From positions 1 to 44,760 of the forward strand of contig CATWSG010000018.1 of assembly GCA_958353395.1 (NCBI GenBank): DNA of 44,760 nt, written 5' to 3'. Source of the DNA: an uncultured Collinsella sp. (GTDB taxonomy: Bacteria > Actinomycetota > Coriobacteriia > Coriobacteriales > Coriobacteriaceae). The notes beneath the pieces were generated by a model. It saw only the letters and a list, made by a program, of their open reading frames with translations. It ran no database searches and was not told the origin of the DNA. The stretch's first letter is position 1; every line of letters starts with the position of its first letter. This document shows positions 32,175-40,796 of this stretch, piece by piece. A program made the translations under genes and the position numbers.

Positions 32175-32184
32175 GGTTGATCGC

Positions 32185-32907
32185 ATGAACGCTTCATCTA
32201 AAAAGAAACTGAGCCAGTACGAGCGCTTGGCGGGCATGTTGCGCGACCGCATCGCCGCCGGCACCTACGCGCGCGGAGACAAGCTGCCGTCCGAGATGGA
32301 ACTCATGGACGAATCGGGGCTGTCGCGCAGCACCGTACGCCATGCCCTTAAGGTGCTCGTTGATGAGGGTCTGGTTCGAACCGAGCGCGGGCGCGGCGCC
32401 TTTGTGGCCGACACGCCGGCGCTCCACGAGAACAACCTGGTGTTTTCGAGCTATACGGCGCAGGTCCAGGGTCAGGGCATGAAGCCCACCACGCGCACGG
32501 TGGACTCGGGCTTTACCAAGGCGGGCGGCAGCATAGCCAAGTTCTTTGATGCCGCCGTGGGCAGCAAGCTCGTCAAACTTGTCCGTCTGCGTTATCTGGA
32601 CGATGCGCCACTGTGCCTGGAGACCACCTATCTACCACCGAGCTTTGAAGCACTCATCGACCGCGATATCAACGGTTCGCTCTACGCCACGCTGCGCCAG
32701 GAATTCCATCGCGCGCCGGCACAGGGACATAAGACCTTTGAGGTGTGCTATGCCTCGCAAAACGAGGCGTTTTTGCTCAACGTTGAGCGTGGGCAGGCGC
32801 TGATCCTGATCACCGACTACGTCTACGACACCGACGGCCGCCCGCTCCATGTCTCCAAGCGCATCCAACGCACCGACCGCGCCAAATACACCGAGCCCAT
32901 CGGCTAA
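32185..32907 (+). CDS. GntR/HutC-family regulator with UTRA domain (GntR3)
   Basis: A 240-residue regulator with a winged helix at about 10-78 (YERLAGMLRDRIAAGTYARGD, KLPSEMELMDESGLSRSTVRHAL, ERGRGAFVAD) and a UTRA domain behind it. It is more distant from GntR1 and GntR2 than they are from each other. It is transcribed divergently from SIS3 and separated by 205 bases full of ATACAAGTTA repeats, which argues for control of SIS3 and of itself. The ribosome site before the ATG is weak, and the nearest operator ends only ten bases from the start codon. Confidence 0.9.
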   Translation: MNASSKKKLSQYERLAGMLRDRIAAGTYARGDKLPSEMELMDESGLSRSTVRHALKVLVDEGLVRTERGRGAFVADTPALHENNLVFSSYTAQVQGQGMKPTTRTVDSGFTKAGGSIAKFFDAAVGSKLVKLVRLRYLDDAPLCLETTYLPPSFEALIDRDINGSLYATLRQEFHRAPAQGHKTFEVCYASQNEAFLLNVERGQALILITDYVYDTDGRPLHVSKRIQRTDRAKYTEPIG

Positions 32908-32930
32908 CCTGTCCCTAAATGGTAGGTTTG
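32906..32930 (+). repeat. Dispersed repeat family E, half copy
   Basis: AACCTGTCCCTAAATGGTAG continues into GTTTG, matching the AACCTGTCCCTTTTTGGTTG half of copy 1 on the plus strand. It overlaps the gntR3 stop codon, so the coding end may have been supplied by the repeat. Confidence 0.55.
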
Positions 32931-33505
32931 GGGAGGTCGGGGAACCAGGTCGGTTTGGGTTGGTTGGGCGTGCGCTCGGCTAGGACCAACTCCATCCAGC
33001 ACATGTCGTACCAGCGGCCGAACTTTTGGGCGCAGCGATCGAAGGCGCCCACCAGGCGATATCCCATATGGGCATGGAAATCCTGGCTGTTGTGCGTCAG
33101 GTACTCATCGTCCTTGTCGTGCGGCACGGCAATGAGCGCGCACATGTTGGTGATGCCCATCGCGATCAGGCACTGCTTGAGCGCATCGTGCAGCTTGCGG
33201 CCCAGCCCGCCGTGGCGCACGTCGCGCGCCAGGTAGATCGACGTCTCGACCGACCAGTCGTATGCCTCACGGCTGTTGAGCGGACTCACATAGGCATAGC
33301 CTACCGGACGCCCGTCCAGCTCCATCACCAGATACGGATAGCGCTCGAGCGTGCGCTCGATGCGCCCGGCGAACTCCTCAACGCTCGGCACCTCATATTC
33401 GCAGGTAATCGCCGTCTGGCGCACATACGGCTCATAGATGGCAAGCAACGCCGGCGCATCATCGGGCGTCGCCAGGCGAATCGTCGGCTCGGGCATCTCG
33501 GTCAT
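32915..33505 (-). CDS. GNAT-family N-acetyltransferase (phosphinothricin acetyltransferase-like)
   Basis: A 196-residue cytosolic acetyltransferase that transfers acetyl from acetyl-CoA to an amino group. The pattern of Pat/YncA-type enzymes is seen: IRLATPDDAPALLAIYEPYV at the start, the SVETSIYLARDVRHGGLGRKL acetyl-CoA loop (about 94-115), HAHMGYRLVGAFDRCAQKFGRWYDMCWME near the end. Family members acetylate methionine derivatives or toxic amines; the substrate here is unknown. The ATG at 33505 follows GGGAGAAGGG. It lies behind the threonine aldolase gene, with a terminator between, so it is probably expressed separately. Confidence 0.88.
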   Translation of the reverse strand: MTEMPEPTIRLATPDDAPALLAIYEPYVRQTAITCEYEVPSVEEFAGRIERTLERYPYLVMELDGRPVGYAYVSPLNSREAYDWSVETSIYLARDVRHGGLGRKLHDALKQCLIAMGITNMCALIAVPHDKDDEYLTHNSQDFHAHMGYRLVGAFDRCAQKFGRWYDMCWMELVLAERTPNQPKPTWFPDLPKPTI

Positions 33506-33520
33506 ACAACCCTTCTCCCC

Positions 33521-33564
33521 CAAAAGCAAAGACCGCCCTGCGCCAAACCCAGCGCAAGGCGGCC
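33521..33564 (-). terminator. Terminator of the threonine aldolase gene
   Basis: On the minus strand GGCCGCCTTGCGC and GCGCAGGGCGGTC pair with one mismatch, followed by TTTGCTTTTG. It begins 19 bases past the stop codon. Confidence 0.8.
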
Positions 33565-33582
33565 CCTCGTCATTACATCAGG

Positions 33583-34608
33583 CTACAGGACAGCCGCCAG
33601 TGCGTCGATGTCCTCCTGCGTCGTGGCCCAGCTGGTACAAAAACGCACCACCGTGTGGGTCTCGTCGTACTTTTCCCAGTACTCGATCGAGGCATGCTCG
33701 CGAATGCGCGCCATATCCTCGTTGGGCAGAATCACGAACTGCTGGTTAGTCGGCGTCTCCAAGAAGAACCGGTAACCGTGCTCGTGCAGCACGTGACGAA
33801 GCGCCTGCGCGGTTTCAATCGCCTGGCGACCAATCTCAAAATACAGGCCGTCGGCAAAGAGCGCCTCGAACTGCACGCCCGTCAGGCGGCCCTTGGCGAG
33901 CAGTGCGCCATGCTGCTTAATACGCGGAATGGGATGCGCCGGGGCGTGCATGCCGCAAAACACCACGGCCTCGCCGCAGAGCGCGCCGCACTTGGTGCCG
34001 CCGATGTAGAACACGTCGCACAGCTGCGCCAGCTCGGGCAGGGTGATGTCGCACTCGTCGGACGCCAGCGCATAGGCCAGACGAGCACCGTCCACAAACA
34101 GCGGAATCTCGCGCTTCTGGCACACTGCGTGAATCGCCGCGAGCTCGGCCTTGGAGTACAGCGTGCCGTACTCAGTCGATAGGCTCACGTACACGGCGCC
34201 CGGGAACACCGTGTGCTCGTAGCTCTCGTTTTCGTAGAACACCTGGATATAGTTCTCGAGATCCTCGGCGTGCATCTTGCCCTCGTAGCCGGGGATGGTG
34301 AGCACCTTGTGGCCGCCAAACTCGATGGCGCCCGCCTCGTGACAGGCGACGTGGCCAGTCTCGGCAGCAACGACGCCCTCGTAGGGCGCAAGCAGCATAT
34401 CGATCACTGTCGCGTTGGCCTGCGTGCCGCCCACCAGAAAAAACACGTCGGCATCGGGGGCCTGACAGGCCTCGCGGATAAGCTGCTTGGCACGCTCGGT
34501 GTGTGCATCGGTACCGTAGCCGGGCTGCGGTTCCATGTTGGTGTCGACGAGTGCCTGCAGCACTGCCGGATGTGCGCCGTGGGAATAATCGTTGTTAAAC
34601 GCGAGCAT
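33583..34608 (-). CDS. Low-specificity L-threonine aldolase
   Basis: A PLP enzyme of 341 residues that splits threonine (or allo-threonine) into glycine and acetaldehyde. The fold-type I signatures are present: NNDYSHGAHP near the start (usual F(R/N)SD motif), the PLP-contact GGTQAN (60-65), VDGARL with D173, and the Schiff-base lysine K206 in FYIGGTKCGAL. Length is normal for LtaE/GlyI enzymes (about 335-345). The ATG at 34608 has AGAGGAT upstream. A related beta-eliminating lyase activity cannot be excluded. It is monocistronic with its own terminator. Confidence 0.9.
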   Translation of the reverse strand: MLAFNNDYSHGAHPAVLQALVDTNMEPQPGYGTDAHTERAKQLIREACQAPDADVFFLVGGTQANATVIDMLLAPYEGVVAAETGHVACHEAGAIEFGGHKVLTIPGYEGKMHAEDLENYIQVFYENESYEHTVFPGAVYVSLSTEYGTLYSKAELAAIHAVCQKREIPLFVDGARLAYALASDECDITLPELAQLCDVFYIGGTKCGALCGEAVVFCGMHAPAHPIPRIKQHGALLAKGRLTGVQFEALFADGLYFEIGRQAIETAQALRHVLHEHGYRFFLETPTNQQFVILPNEDMARIREHASIEYWEKYDETHTVVRFCTSWATTQEDIDALAAVL

Positions 34609-34653
34609 GGCAATCCTCTCTAGCCGGGCACGGGCCCGATGATTCAAACGGGG

Positions 34654-35517
34654 CTATTGTACGCCGTTGGGATAGGCAATGCGCGCGGCAAGGCACTCAA
34701 GCGCCAGCACCAGGGCAAAGCCGCAGCTCACGTCACTCAAAAAGTGCGCTCCGATCACGATGCGGCCAAAGGCGACGAGCGCCGCGACCACAGCCGCCGT
34801 CCAAAAGACCACCCGGCGGCGCGACGGTTTTTCCTTAAAGGCCGCCGCGGGAAGCCCGGCGAGCATAAGGCCAATCGCCGCGTGCGCTGTGTGTCCGCTC
34901 GCAAACGACTTGAAGCCGTCCTTGACTACACCGGCGGCAACATAGGTCCACTTGTCGGGATTGCCGATTACCCACCACGGCTGAAAATTGAGCCCCGGCG
35001 TGACCTCGATCACGCGCATGCGCGGGCGCGACCACAGCGGCTTGACGATCACGTTGAGGATGATGGCCTGAGCGACCCACACGGCAAGCACCATCAACGC
35101 CCAGCGTATGAGCTCGTCGGGCTCGGTCGTGCACGTGAGGCGATAGACGATAAGGTTGGAGACGATGACCAGCACAAACGTCAACACCAACTGAGCCGCG
35201 ATGAGTTTGCCGCCAACCCTCAGGGACGAAACGATCTCGTAGCCGGCCAGGCCAACGTTGACGAGGATGCCGAGCACGGCGAGCCACTTGCTCGTCTTGG
35301 AATCGGGGCGTGCCGAGCGCACGAGCACAACGCCCGCGACGCTCGCCGTCAGCTCAAACGGCAGCTCGCCGGCGGCCTCGATAAAGCGGCCGTACATGCT
35401 GCCGATGTTGAACAGCGCGCTCGAAATCTGATAATCGAAAAAGGTGCCCACGCCCAGGCAAAGGGCAAGGATGACCGCGATAGCAGCGGCGTCTTTCTTA
35501 TAGATGTATCCGAACAT
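34654..35517 (-). CDS. PAP2-family membrane phosphatase
   Basis: A 287-residue integral membrane protein with about six to seven helices. The PAP2 catalytic motifs are recognisable: KPLWSRPRMR (motif 1), FASGHTAHA (motif 2), and GRIVIGAHFLSDV (motif 3, with the catalytic His and Asp). Such enzymes remove phosphate from lipid or prenyl phosphates, for example undecaprenyl pyrophosphate or phosphatidic acid, at the outer face of the membrane. The start at 35517 has AAAGGA upstream; the open frame extends far into mfd without a site. It is directly downstream of mfd on the same strand, with element A copy 2 between. Confidence 0.88.
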   Translation of the reverse strand: MFGYIYKKDAAAIAVILALCLGVGTFFDYQISSALFNIGSMYGRFIEAAGELPFELTASVAGVVLVRSARPDSKTSKWLAVLGILVNVGLAGYEIVSSLRVGGKLIAAQLVLTFVLVIVSNLIVYRLTCTTEPDELIRWALMVLAVWVAQAIILNVIVKPLWSRPRMRVIEVTPGLNFQPWWVIGNPDKWTYVAAGVVKDGFKSFASGHTAHAAIGLMLAGLPAAAFKEKPSRRRVVFWTAAVVAALVAFGRIVIGAHFLSDVSCGFALVLALECLAARIAYPNGVQ

Positions 35518-35596
35518 GCTTTCCTTTCGGTCGGGCGAAGGGTCGACCCGCAACATGGTGGGGCAAAGATAGCTTTGTCCCATAAATACCCTTACA

Positions 35597-35728
35597 GGTT
35601 GAGCATAAGTGAGCGAAAACGTTCCATTTGTGGCAAGGTGGCCCGAAGGAGGAGGGAAGCGTACTTGCGTACGCGACCGACGAGTGAGGGTCAGATTGCC
35701 CAAATGGAGCGTTTGCAGCGTCGACCCG
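35597..35728 (-). repeat. Structured interspersed element (family A), copy 2
   Basis: A 14-base outer stem (35617-35630 with 35701-35714, one wobble) encloses GGCAA/TTGCC, GGCCC/GGGTC (one wobble) and hairpin GCGTAC/GTACGC (35659-35674). It starts with GGTTGAGCATAAGT, as copy 1 does, and ends GCAGCGTCGACCCG at the last base before the mfd stop codon. The terminal GGTA hairpin of the other copies is missing, apparently cut off at mfd. Confidence 0.75.
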
Positions 35729-38700
35729 CTAGTCGTCGTCGCTAGCACCCAGCTGCTGCAGCAGCATGAGCGCCGCGGCCACCGGGCCGGTGCCGTCGTT
35801 GGCGTCGAGGCCGCGACCCAGGCCGCTGCCCGCACCGGCGCCCGCCTTGTAGGGCACCGACAGCTTGCGGCTCTTGGGAAAGCTCACCGCGCCATAGCGG
35901 GTCTTAAGCTCAAAGGCCACCTTCTTGGGCACGTCGACGCCCAAAAACGTGATGCGGCCGCCACTGAGCGTGACGCTCTCGAGCCCCAGGCGCTCGCCAC
36001 GAATACGGATTCGTGCGCGATTGAACAGGTTGAGTCCCGCCAACGGCAGCTCACCATGCGCGGCCTCGGTCTCTTCCTGTACCGCGTCGATACTCTCCAG
36101 GTTCTCTGCAGCCGCGAGCTTGCGGTACACGAGCACGCGCTGGTCCACCGCCGGCAGGTACTCCTCGGACAAGAAGTAGTCGGCCGGCAGGTTAATGCCC
36201 ACGCTCGCCGCCTCCACGCCGGCATCGTCATCGCCGCGCGCCTCGGCCACTGCCTGGCCCAGCATCTGCGTAAACAGGTCAAAGCCCACGCTCGACAGAT
36301 TGCCGTGCTGCTCGGCGCCCATAAGCGAGCCGGCACCGCGGATCTCCAGGTCGCGCATGGCGATGCGCATGCCGCTGCCCAGGTCCTGGAACTCGGAAAG
36401 TGCGGTCAGGCGCGCCGTTGCCTCCTCGGTGAGCGGCAGCTCGCCGGGGAACATAAAGTACGCGTAGGCCTGCGTGGCAGAGCGGCCCACACGGCCCTTG
36501 AGCTGGTAGAGCTGCGCCAGGCCAAGGCGCTGCGAGTCCTCGATGATGAGCGTGTTGGCCGTTGCGTTGTCGATGCCGCTCTCCACGATGGTCGTGGCGA
36601 TGAGCACATCGATCTTTTTGGTCGCGAACTCAATCATCACGTCCTCGACCTCGCGCGGGCTCATCTTGCCGTGTGCCACGCCCACGCGCGCCTCGGGCGC
36701 GGCCTCATGCACGCGCGCTACGGCGTCATCGATGGTCTTAACGCGGTTGGACACGTAGTACACCTGGCCGCCGCGGCCCACCTCCAGGCGAATCGCCGCG
36801 CTCACCACATCGGGGTCGTACTCCCCCACGTGCACGATCACGGGACGACGCCCGGTCGGCGGCGTGGTGATCAGGCTCATATCGCGCACGCCGCTCGTAG
36901 CCATCTGCATGGTACGCGGGATAGGCGTGGCCGAAAGCGTGAGCACGTCAATCTGCTCGCGCAGGTTCTTGAGCTGCTCCTTGTGCTGCACGCCAAAGCG
37001 CTGCTCCTCGTCGATAATCACCAGGCCCAGGTTTTTGGGATTCACATCGGCCGAAAGCAGGCGGTGCGTGCCGATGAGCACGTCGATCGTGCCCTCGGCA
37101 AACGCCTTGAGCGCGCGCTTTTGCTGCGCCGGCGTGCGGAAGCGGCTGAGCACCTCGACCTCCAGGCCAAACGGAGCGAAGCGCTCAAAGAACGTCTCGT
37201 AGTGCTGCTGGGCAAGAATAGTCGTGGGGCAGAGCACCATGACCTGGCGGCCGGAGTCCACGCACTTAAACGCCGCGCGCAGGGCGACCTCGGTCTTGCC
37301 AAAGCCCACGTCGCCGCACAGCAGGCGGTCCATAGGCTTGGGCGCTTCCATGTCAGCCTTGATGTCGGCGATGGCCTCCAGCTGGTCGCGCGTCTCGTCG
37401 TAAGGGAAGCTCTGCTCCATCTCGATCTGCTCGGGCGTGTCGGGCGGGCAGGCGATACCGGTAATCGAAGAGCGGCGCGTATACAGATCGACCAGGTCAA
37501 ACGCCAGCTTTTTGGCATTCTTGCGCGCCTTGTTGGTGGCGCGCGTCCAGTCGGCGGTGTTGAGTCTGGTCAGGCGCGGCTTATCGCCGTCGGGGCCAAC
37601 ATAGCGCGTGATGCGGTCGACCTGCTCCAACGGCACGTAGAGCTTGTCGCCGTCGGCATATTCCAGCAAAAAGTAGTCACGCTCCTTGCCGCCCACTTCC
37701 TGGCGCGCGATCTCGCTAAAGAGCGCGATGCCGTGAGTGGCGTGCACCACGTAGTCGCCAGGCTTAAACGGGAACGTGATCTGCGTAATGTCCACCTTGC
37801 GGCGGCTGCGCGCGCGGTTGGCATCCATGCGGGCGTTGAGGTCGGCGATCGAGAACACGGCCAGGTTGGCATCGGGCACCACCACGCCCTGCGGCAGGGC
37901 GGCATCGACAAAGGTCACGCGTCCGCGCGAGATAGTGGGCACGGCAGCACCGGCGGCAGCCTGGGCCGCGCCCGCCTCGAGCGGGCGGGCGTTGAGCGCG
38001 TCGGCCTTGCGCTCGCGAATCGAGGCATGGACCTCCTGGCGAGCAGCACGATCGGCAGAATCCGCCGCTGCCACGCGTACGCGCTCGCCAATGACGCCGG
38101 CGTTTTCGGGCGCTGCCGTCAGCGACTCCTCAAAGGTAATGCCCTCGTCGCCAAAGGTGAGCTCCATCGACTCGCGCGCGCCGCGATCGGGAATGGCGAA
38201 CACGCAGGCGTAACGCTTGCCCACGACTTCCTGAATGCGCGTCATAAAGCGGTTGTCCGAGCCTGCGATAGCAGGCTGCTCAATCTTGAGATCGGCCGTC
38301 ACCGCGCCGCCGGCGCGAATCAGGCTCACATAGTTCAGGCGCTGCTGAGCACCAAAATCGAGCTGCTGGGCACGTACATACAGACCATCCAGGCGGTCAA
38401 TCCCCGCTTCGCCGGCACGCGCCTCGATATCCTCGTAGGCGCGCAGGCAATCGTCGAACAGCGAGCGCGGCTCAGACAAAACCACGAGCGCCTTGCCGCT
38501 CACGTGTGCCAGCGGGCTCACGGTCTGGCCGTACATCACCGGCAAAAAGCGGTCGAGTTCGGGCGTGACGATGCGTGCATCCACCATCTCGAGCAGCGCC
38601 GCCAGTTTGCTGTCGTCCTGGCTGGCGCGATAAAGCGCCACATGCATGTTGTGGACGGCCTCGTCGGTAAGCGCCAGCTCACGGCAGGGGAAGATCTCGA

Positions 38701-39361
38701 TGCTGTCCTCGTTGCCGATGGTCTGCCCCGTTGAGCTCACCATGCGGCGGATGCGATCGATCTCGTCGCCGAAGAACTCGATGCGCACGGGGGCTTTTTC
38801 CTGCGCGGGGAACACCTCGACGGTGTCGCCGTGCACGCGGAACAGGCCAGGCGCGTCGGCGGCGCCGGCATTGGTGTAACCCATGCCCACCAGGCGCTGC
38901 GGCACCTCGTCAAAAGGAATCTCCTCGCCCACCGCGAAGGTCGTGGACTCCCAGTAGCGGCTCTCGACTGGCGGCACGCAACGCAGCAACGCGCGGGCCG
39001 AGGCGACCATGATGCAGTTGTCCCCGCGCACGATGCGTCCCAGGGCCTCGCAGCGCTGAGCAACCACGGCATCGTCGGGCGCCTGCTCGCGCCACGGATA
39101 GTCCTTGCGCTCGGGAAAACGGCACACGTGCGCCAGGCCCACGTAGGCGGCAAGGCTGCGCGCGGCGCGATCGGCCGCGTCCTCGCCACTCACGATGTAG
39201 ACCGTGGGGCGCGGACGACGTGCAAACTGGGCGGCGGCCATAAGCGTTCGGCCCGACTGAGACACGGCCAGCGTCACGTCCTCGCCGGCATCGAGCCCGG
39301 CCTCGACGGTCTGCAGTGCCTCGGCAGTGTAGAGCTGCGCGGCTATACGGTGAATGAGCAT
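35729..39361 (-). CDS. mfd: Transcription-repair coupling factor Mfd
   Basis: It removes RNA polymerase stalled at DNA lesions and recruits the UvrABC system. The 1210-residue protein has the UvrB-like N-terminal module (TVYIVSGEDAADRAARSLAAYVG), the RNA polymerase-interacting domain (PGDYVVHATHGIALF, near residue 530), the RecG-like motor with Walker A GDVGFGKTEVALRAAF, DEEQ box in IIDEEQRFGVQHKE and motif VI region QLKGRVGRSATQAYAYF, and the C-terminal TRCF domain. The start at 39361 follows GGAGG. The last 40 residues are a Gly/Ala-rich tail. Length is in the family range (1100-1200). Confidence 0.97.
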   Translation of the reverse strand: MLIHRIAAQLYTAEALQTVEAGLDAGEDVTLAVSQSGRTLMAAAQFARRPRPTVYIVSGEDAADRAARSLAAYVGLAHVCRFPERKDYPWREQAPDDAVVAQRCEALGRIVRGDNCIMVASARALLRCVPPVESRYWESTTFAVGEEIPFDEVPQRLVGMGYTNAGAADAPGLFRVHGDTVEVFPAQEKAPVRIEFFGDEIDRIRRMVSSTGQTIGNEDSIEIFPCRELALTDEAVHNMHVALYRASQDDSKLAALLEMVDARIVTPELDRFLPVMYGQTVSPLAHVSGKALVVLSEPRSLFDDCLRAYEDIEARAGEAGIDRLDGLYVRAQQLDFGAQQRLNYVSLIRAGGAVTADLKIEQPAIAGSDNRFMTRIQEVVGKRYACVFAIPDRGARESMELTFGDEGITFEESLTAAPENAGVIGERVRVAAADSADRAARQEVHASIRERKADALNARPLEAGAAQAAAGAAVPTISRGRVTFVDAALPQGVVVPDANLAVFSIADLNARMDANRARSRRKVDITQITFPFKPGDYVVHATHGIALFSEIARQEVGGKERDYFLLEYADGDKLYVPLEQVDRITRYVGPDGDKPRLTRLNTADWTRATNKARKNAKKLAFDLVDLYTRRSSITGIACPPDTPEQIEMEQSFPYDETRDQLEAIADIKADMEAPKPMDRLLCGDVGFGKTEVALRAAFKCVDSGRQVMVLCPTTILAQQHYETFFERFAPFGLEVEVLSRFRTPAQQKRALKAFAEGTIDVLIGTHRLLSADVNPKNLGLVIIDEEQRFGVQHKEQLKNLREQIDVLTLSATPIPRTMQMATSGVRDMSLITTPPTGRRPVIVHVGEYDPDVVSAAIRLEVGRGGQVYYVSNRVKTIDDAVARVHEAAPEARVGVAHGKMSPREVEDVMIEFATKKIDVLIATTIVESGIDNATANTLIIEDSQRLGLAQLYQLKGRVGRSATQAYAYFMFPGELPLTEEATARLTALSEFQDLGSGMRIAMRDLEIRGAGSLMGAEQHGNLSSVGFDLFTQMLGQAVAEARGDDDAGVEAASVGINLPADYFLSEEYLPAVDQRVLVYRKLAAAENLESIDAVQEETEAAHGELPLAGLNLFNRARIRIRGERLGLESVTLSGGRITFLGVDVPKKVAFELKTRYGAVSFPKSRKLSVPYKAGAGAGSGLGRGLDANDGTGPVAAALMLLQQLGASDDD

Positions 39362-39386
39362 GCTGTTCCTCCGGCATCGCAACGCC

Positions 39387-39414
39387 AAAAGCCCGCCGAG
39401 GCAAGCTCGGCGGG
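39387..39414 (-). terminator. Terminator-like hairpin upstream of mfd
   Basis: On the minus strand CCCGCCGAG and CTCGGCGGG form a 9-base stem followed by C and TTTT. The plus strand has no T-tract. It implies a minus-strand transcript ending here, yet no large gene lies upstream of mfd on that strand. Confidence 0.65.
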
Positions 39415-39431
39415 TCGTGCGTCAAAGATCA

Positions 39432-39569
39432 TTAACGTTTATGGTACCGCACGGCCCCGTGACCAAAAGCCAAAGCGACATCATGCCAAATGTTGCCCAC
39501 AACGGTCGCGCCAATACGTTTTCCCAGCTTATTAACCCGCCATACACTCTGTACTTTGTTACCTTTCAA
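39432..39569 (-). CDS. Possible small protein (45 aa) upstream of mfd
   Basis: A TTG-started frame gives MKGNKVQSVWRVNKLGKRIG followed by a moderately hydrophobic segment and a basic end (RYHKR). AAAGG stands only four bases before the TTG, and the longer ATG version from 39617 has no site. The reason to list it is the terminator 18 bases past its stop codon, which needs some minus-strand transcript. A 12-base tandem repeat ACCTTTCAACGY (39561-39584) overlaps its start. It may equally be a small RNA or nothing. Confidence 0.25.
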   Translation of the reverse strand: MKGNKVQSVWRVNKLGKRIGATVVGNIWHDVALAFGHGAVRYHKR

Positions 39570-39635
39570 CGTACCTTTCAACGCTGATTCGCACCGTCCG
39601 CGCCCCCTAGCGAGCATTTCGGGCTGCAAAGCGCC

Positions 39636-39641
39636 TATAAT
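39636..39641 (+). promoter_or_regulatory. Possible -10 box of the first FHA gene
   Basis: A consensus TATAAT 56 bases before the start codon, without a good -35 box. Transcription from here would include the G9 tract in the leader. Confidence 0.4.
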
Positions 39642-39678
39642 TGATGACATTGACGTATCCAATGCTGTTTTTGAGTGA

Positions 39679-39687
39679 GGGGGGGGG
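39679..39687 (+). promoter_or_regulatory. G9 homopolymer in the ribosome binding site of the first FHA gene
   Basis: Nine consecutive G residues follow GTGA and end nine bases before the ATG at 39697. The tract itself is the Shine-Dalgarno sequence, so changes in its length would alter spacing and strength. Confidence 0.7.
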
Positions 39688-39696
39688 TAAAAACAA

Positions 39697-40653
39697 ATGG
39701 CTGACACTCCATCTTGCGCACTGTACGCCGGGCTTAAGACAATCGGTCGCATCAACAACGGTAACGCCGCGCAAATTCTAATGGCCGGCAACGCCCGTTA
39801 CGGTGGACGCCTCATCTCCGAACGCTTGACGGTCCCGTCGTTTATCTCACGCGAAATCGTTCACGCCAAACCCGGTGACCTTTCCGAGCCGCTGTTTGCG
39901 CCCTTTGAACAAAGTGCGCACCAGATACTCAACCTCATCATGCAAAACCGAGGCTCCGACCCCCAATCGCTGAGCAAGGTCGCTAAACGCTATATGGAGT
40001 CGTGCGTCCCAGACATGCAGGATGCCCTTTCCAATTGTGGCGTCGACGGCATGCTCTTTAGAAACGGCGTCGAGCGCATCGAGACCACTGACGATAGTGA
40101 CATTAAAGATCGCCTCTACATCCATCTGATCTTTTTTATCGTTACCGGCTGCCTTGGCGACCCCGCCCGCGCCATCGAGTACACCGAGTCCTTTGTGTCC
40201 GACCAGATGCTCTCGACGCTTGGCACGGTCGAGACGACCGTCACCTCATTTTTCTCGACAACCGCGCGCCCCACGGGAGACGTTCGCCTGGGGCTGCTGC
40301 GCGTCGTGGGCAACTCGGCACGACCGCCGCTGCGTCCCCTTACCACGGACCCGGTGGGCAGCATTATCGGGTCACTGACAGGCGACGTGAACGCCATCAC
40401 CGACGTCGATTCCGATGTCTCGCGCCAGCACCTGCGCATCTGGTTCCAAGACGGACGCTGGCTTGCGCAGGGCCTCGACTCCACCAACGGATCGTTTTTG
40501 ATCTCGGGCGTCGACCGCTGCCGGCAGCCTATTGAGCTGCCCCGACGCGACCGCCCCGCCAACTTTGCCAACACCCCCGTCGAGATTCACAACGGAGACA
40601 CGCTTTGTTTGGGCGCCACGACGCGTTTTTTGGTCATTCGCATCACAGACTAG
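39697..40653 (+). CDS. FHA-domain protein (FHA1)
   Basis: A 318-residue cytosolic protein. The C-terminal third (about 210-316) is a forkhead-associated domain, which binds phosphothreonine peptides: GSIIGSL (first conserved glycine loop), SRQHLRI (SxxH motif), STNGSFL and IHNGDTLCLG. The N-terminal 200 residues are an all-helical region that I do not recognise; the same region occurs in FHA2, so the two are paralogues with one architecture. It is followed by a strong terminator, then the kinase gene. Partner phosphorylation by that kinase is a natural inference. The ribosome site contains a G9 tract. Confidence 0.85.
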   Translation: MADTPSCALYAGLKTIGRINNGNAAQILMAGNARYGGRLISERLTVPSFISREIVHAKPGDLSEPLFAPFEQSAHQILNLIMQNRGSDPQSLSKVAKRYMESCVPDMQDALSNCGVDGMLFRNGVERIETTDDSDIKDRLYIHLIFFIVTGCLGDPARAIEYTESFVSDQMLSTLGTVETTVTSFFSTTARPTGDVRLGLLRVVGNSARPPLRPLTTDPVGSIIGSLTGDVNAITDVDSDVSRQHLRIWFQDGRWLAQGLDSTNGSFLISGVDRCRQPIELPRRDRPANFANTPVEIHNGDTLCLGATTRFLVIRITD

Positions 40654-40677
40654 TCTGCCCACACATCTTCGACGCAC

Positions 40678-40724
40678 AAGGTGCCGTTATTTGCATTAAC
40701 CTCTGCAAATAACGGCACCTTTTC
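40678..40724 (+). terminator. Terminator of the first FHA gene
   Basis: A perfect 18-base stem (AAGGTGCCGTTATTTGCA with its complement at 40704-40721) around an eight-base loop, ending in TTTT. Confidence 0.9.
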
Positions 40725-40796
40725 AATTAAGACAACGGTTGCGCTACCTTTTGACTAACATTATTGCTATGCATTTTTTCTCGAAAGGATCGCCCC

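Noticed and set aside
35609..38734. 1041-codon open frame antisense to mfd
   Set aside because: It is the shadow of a very GC-rich gene and reads through element A without any start signal.
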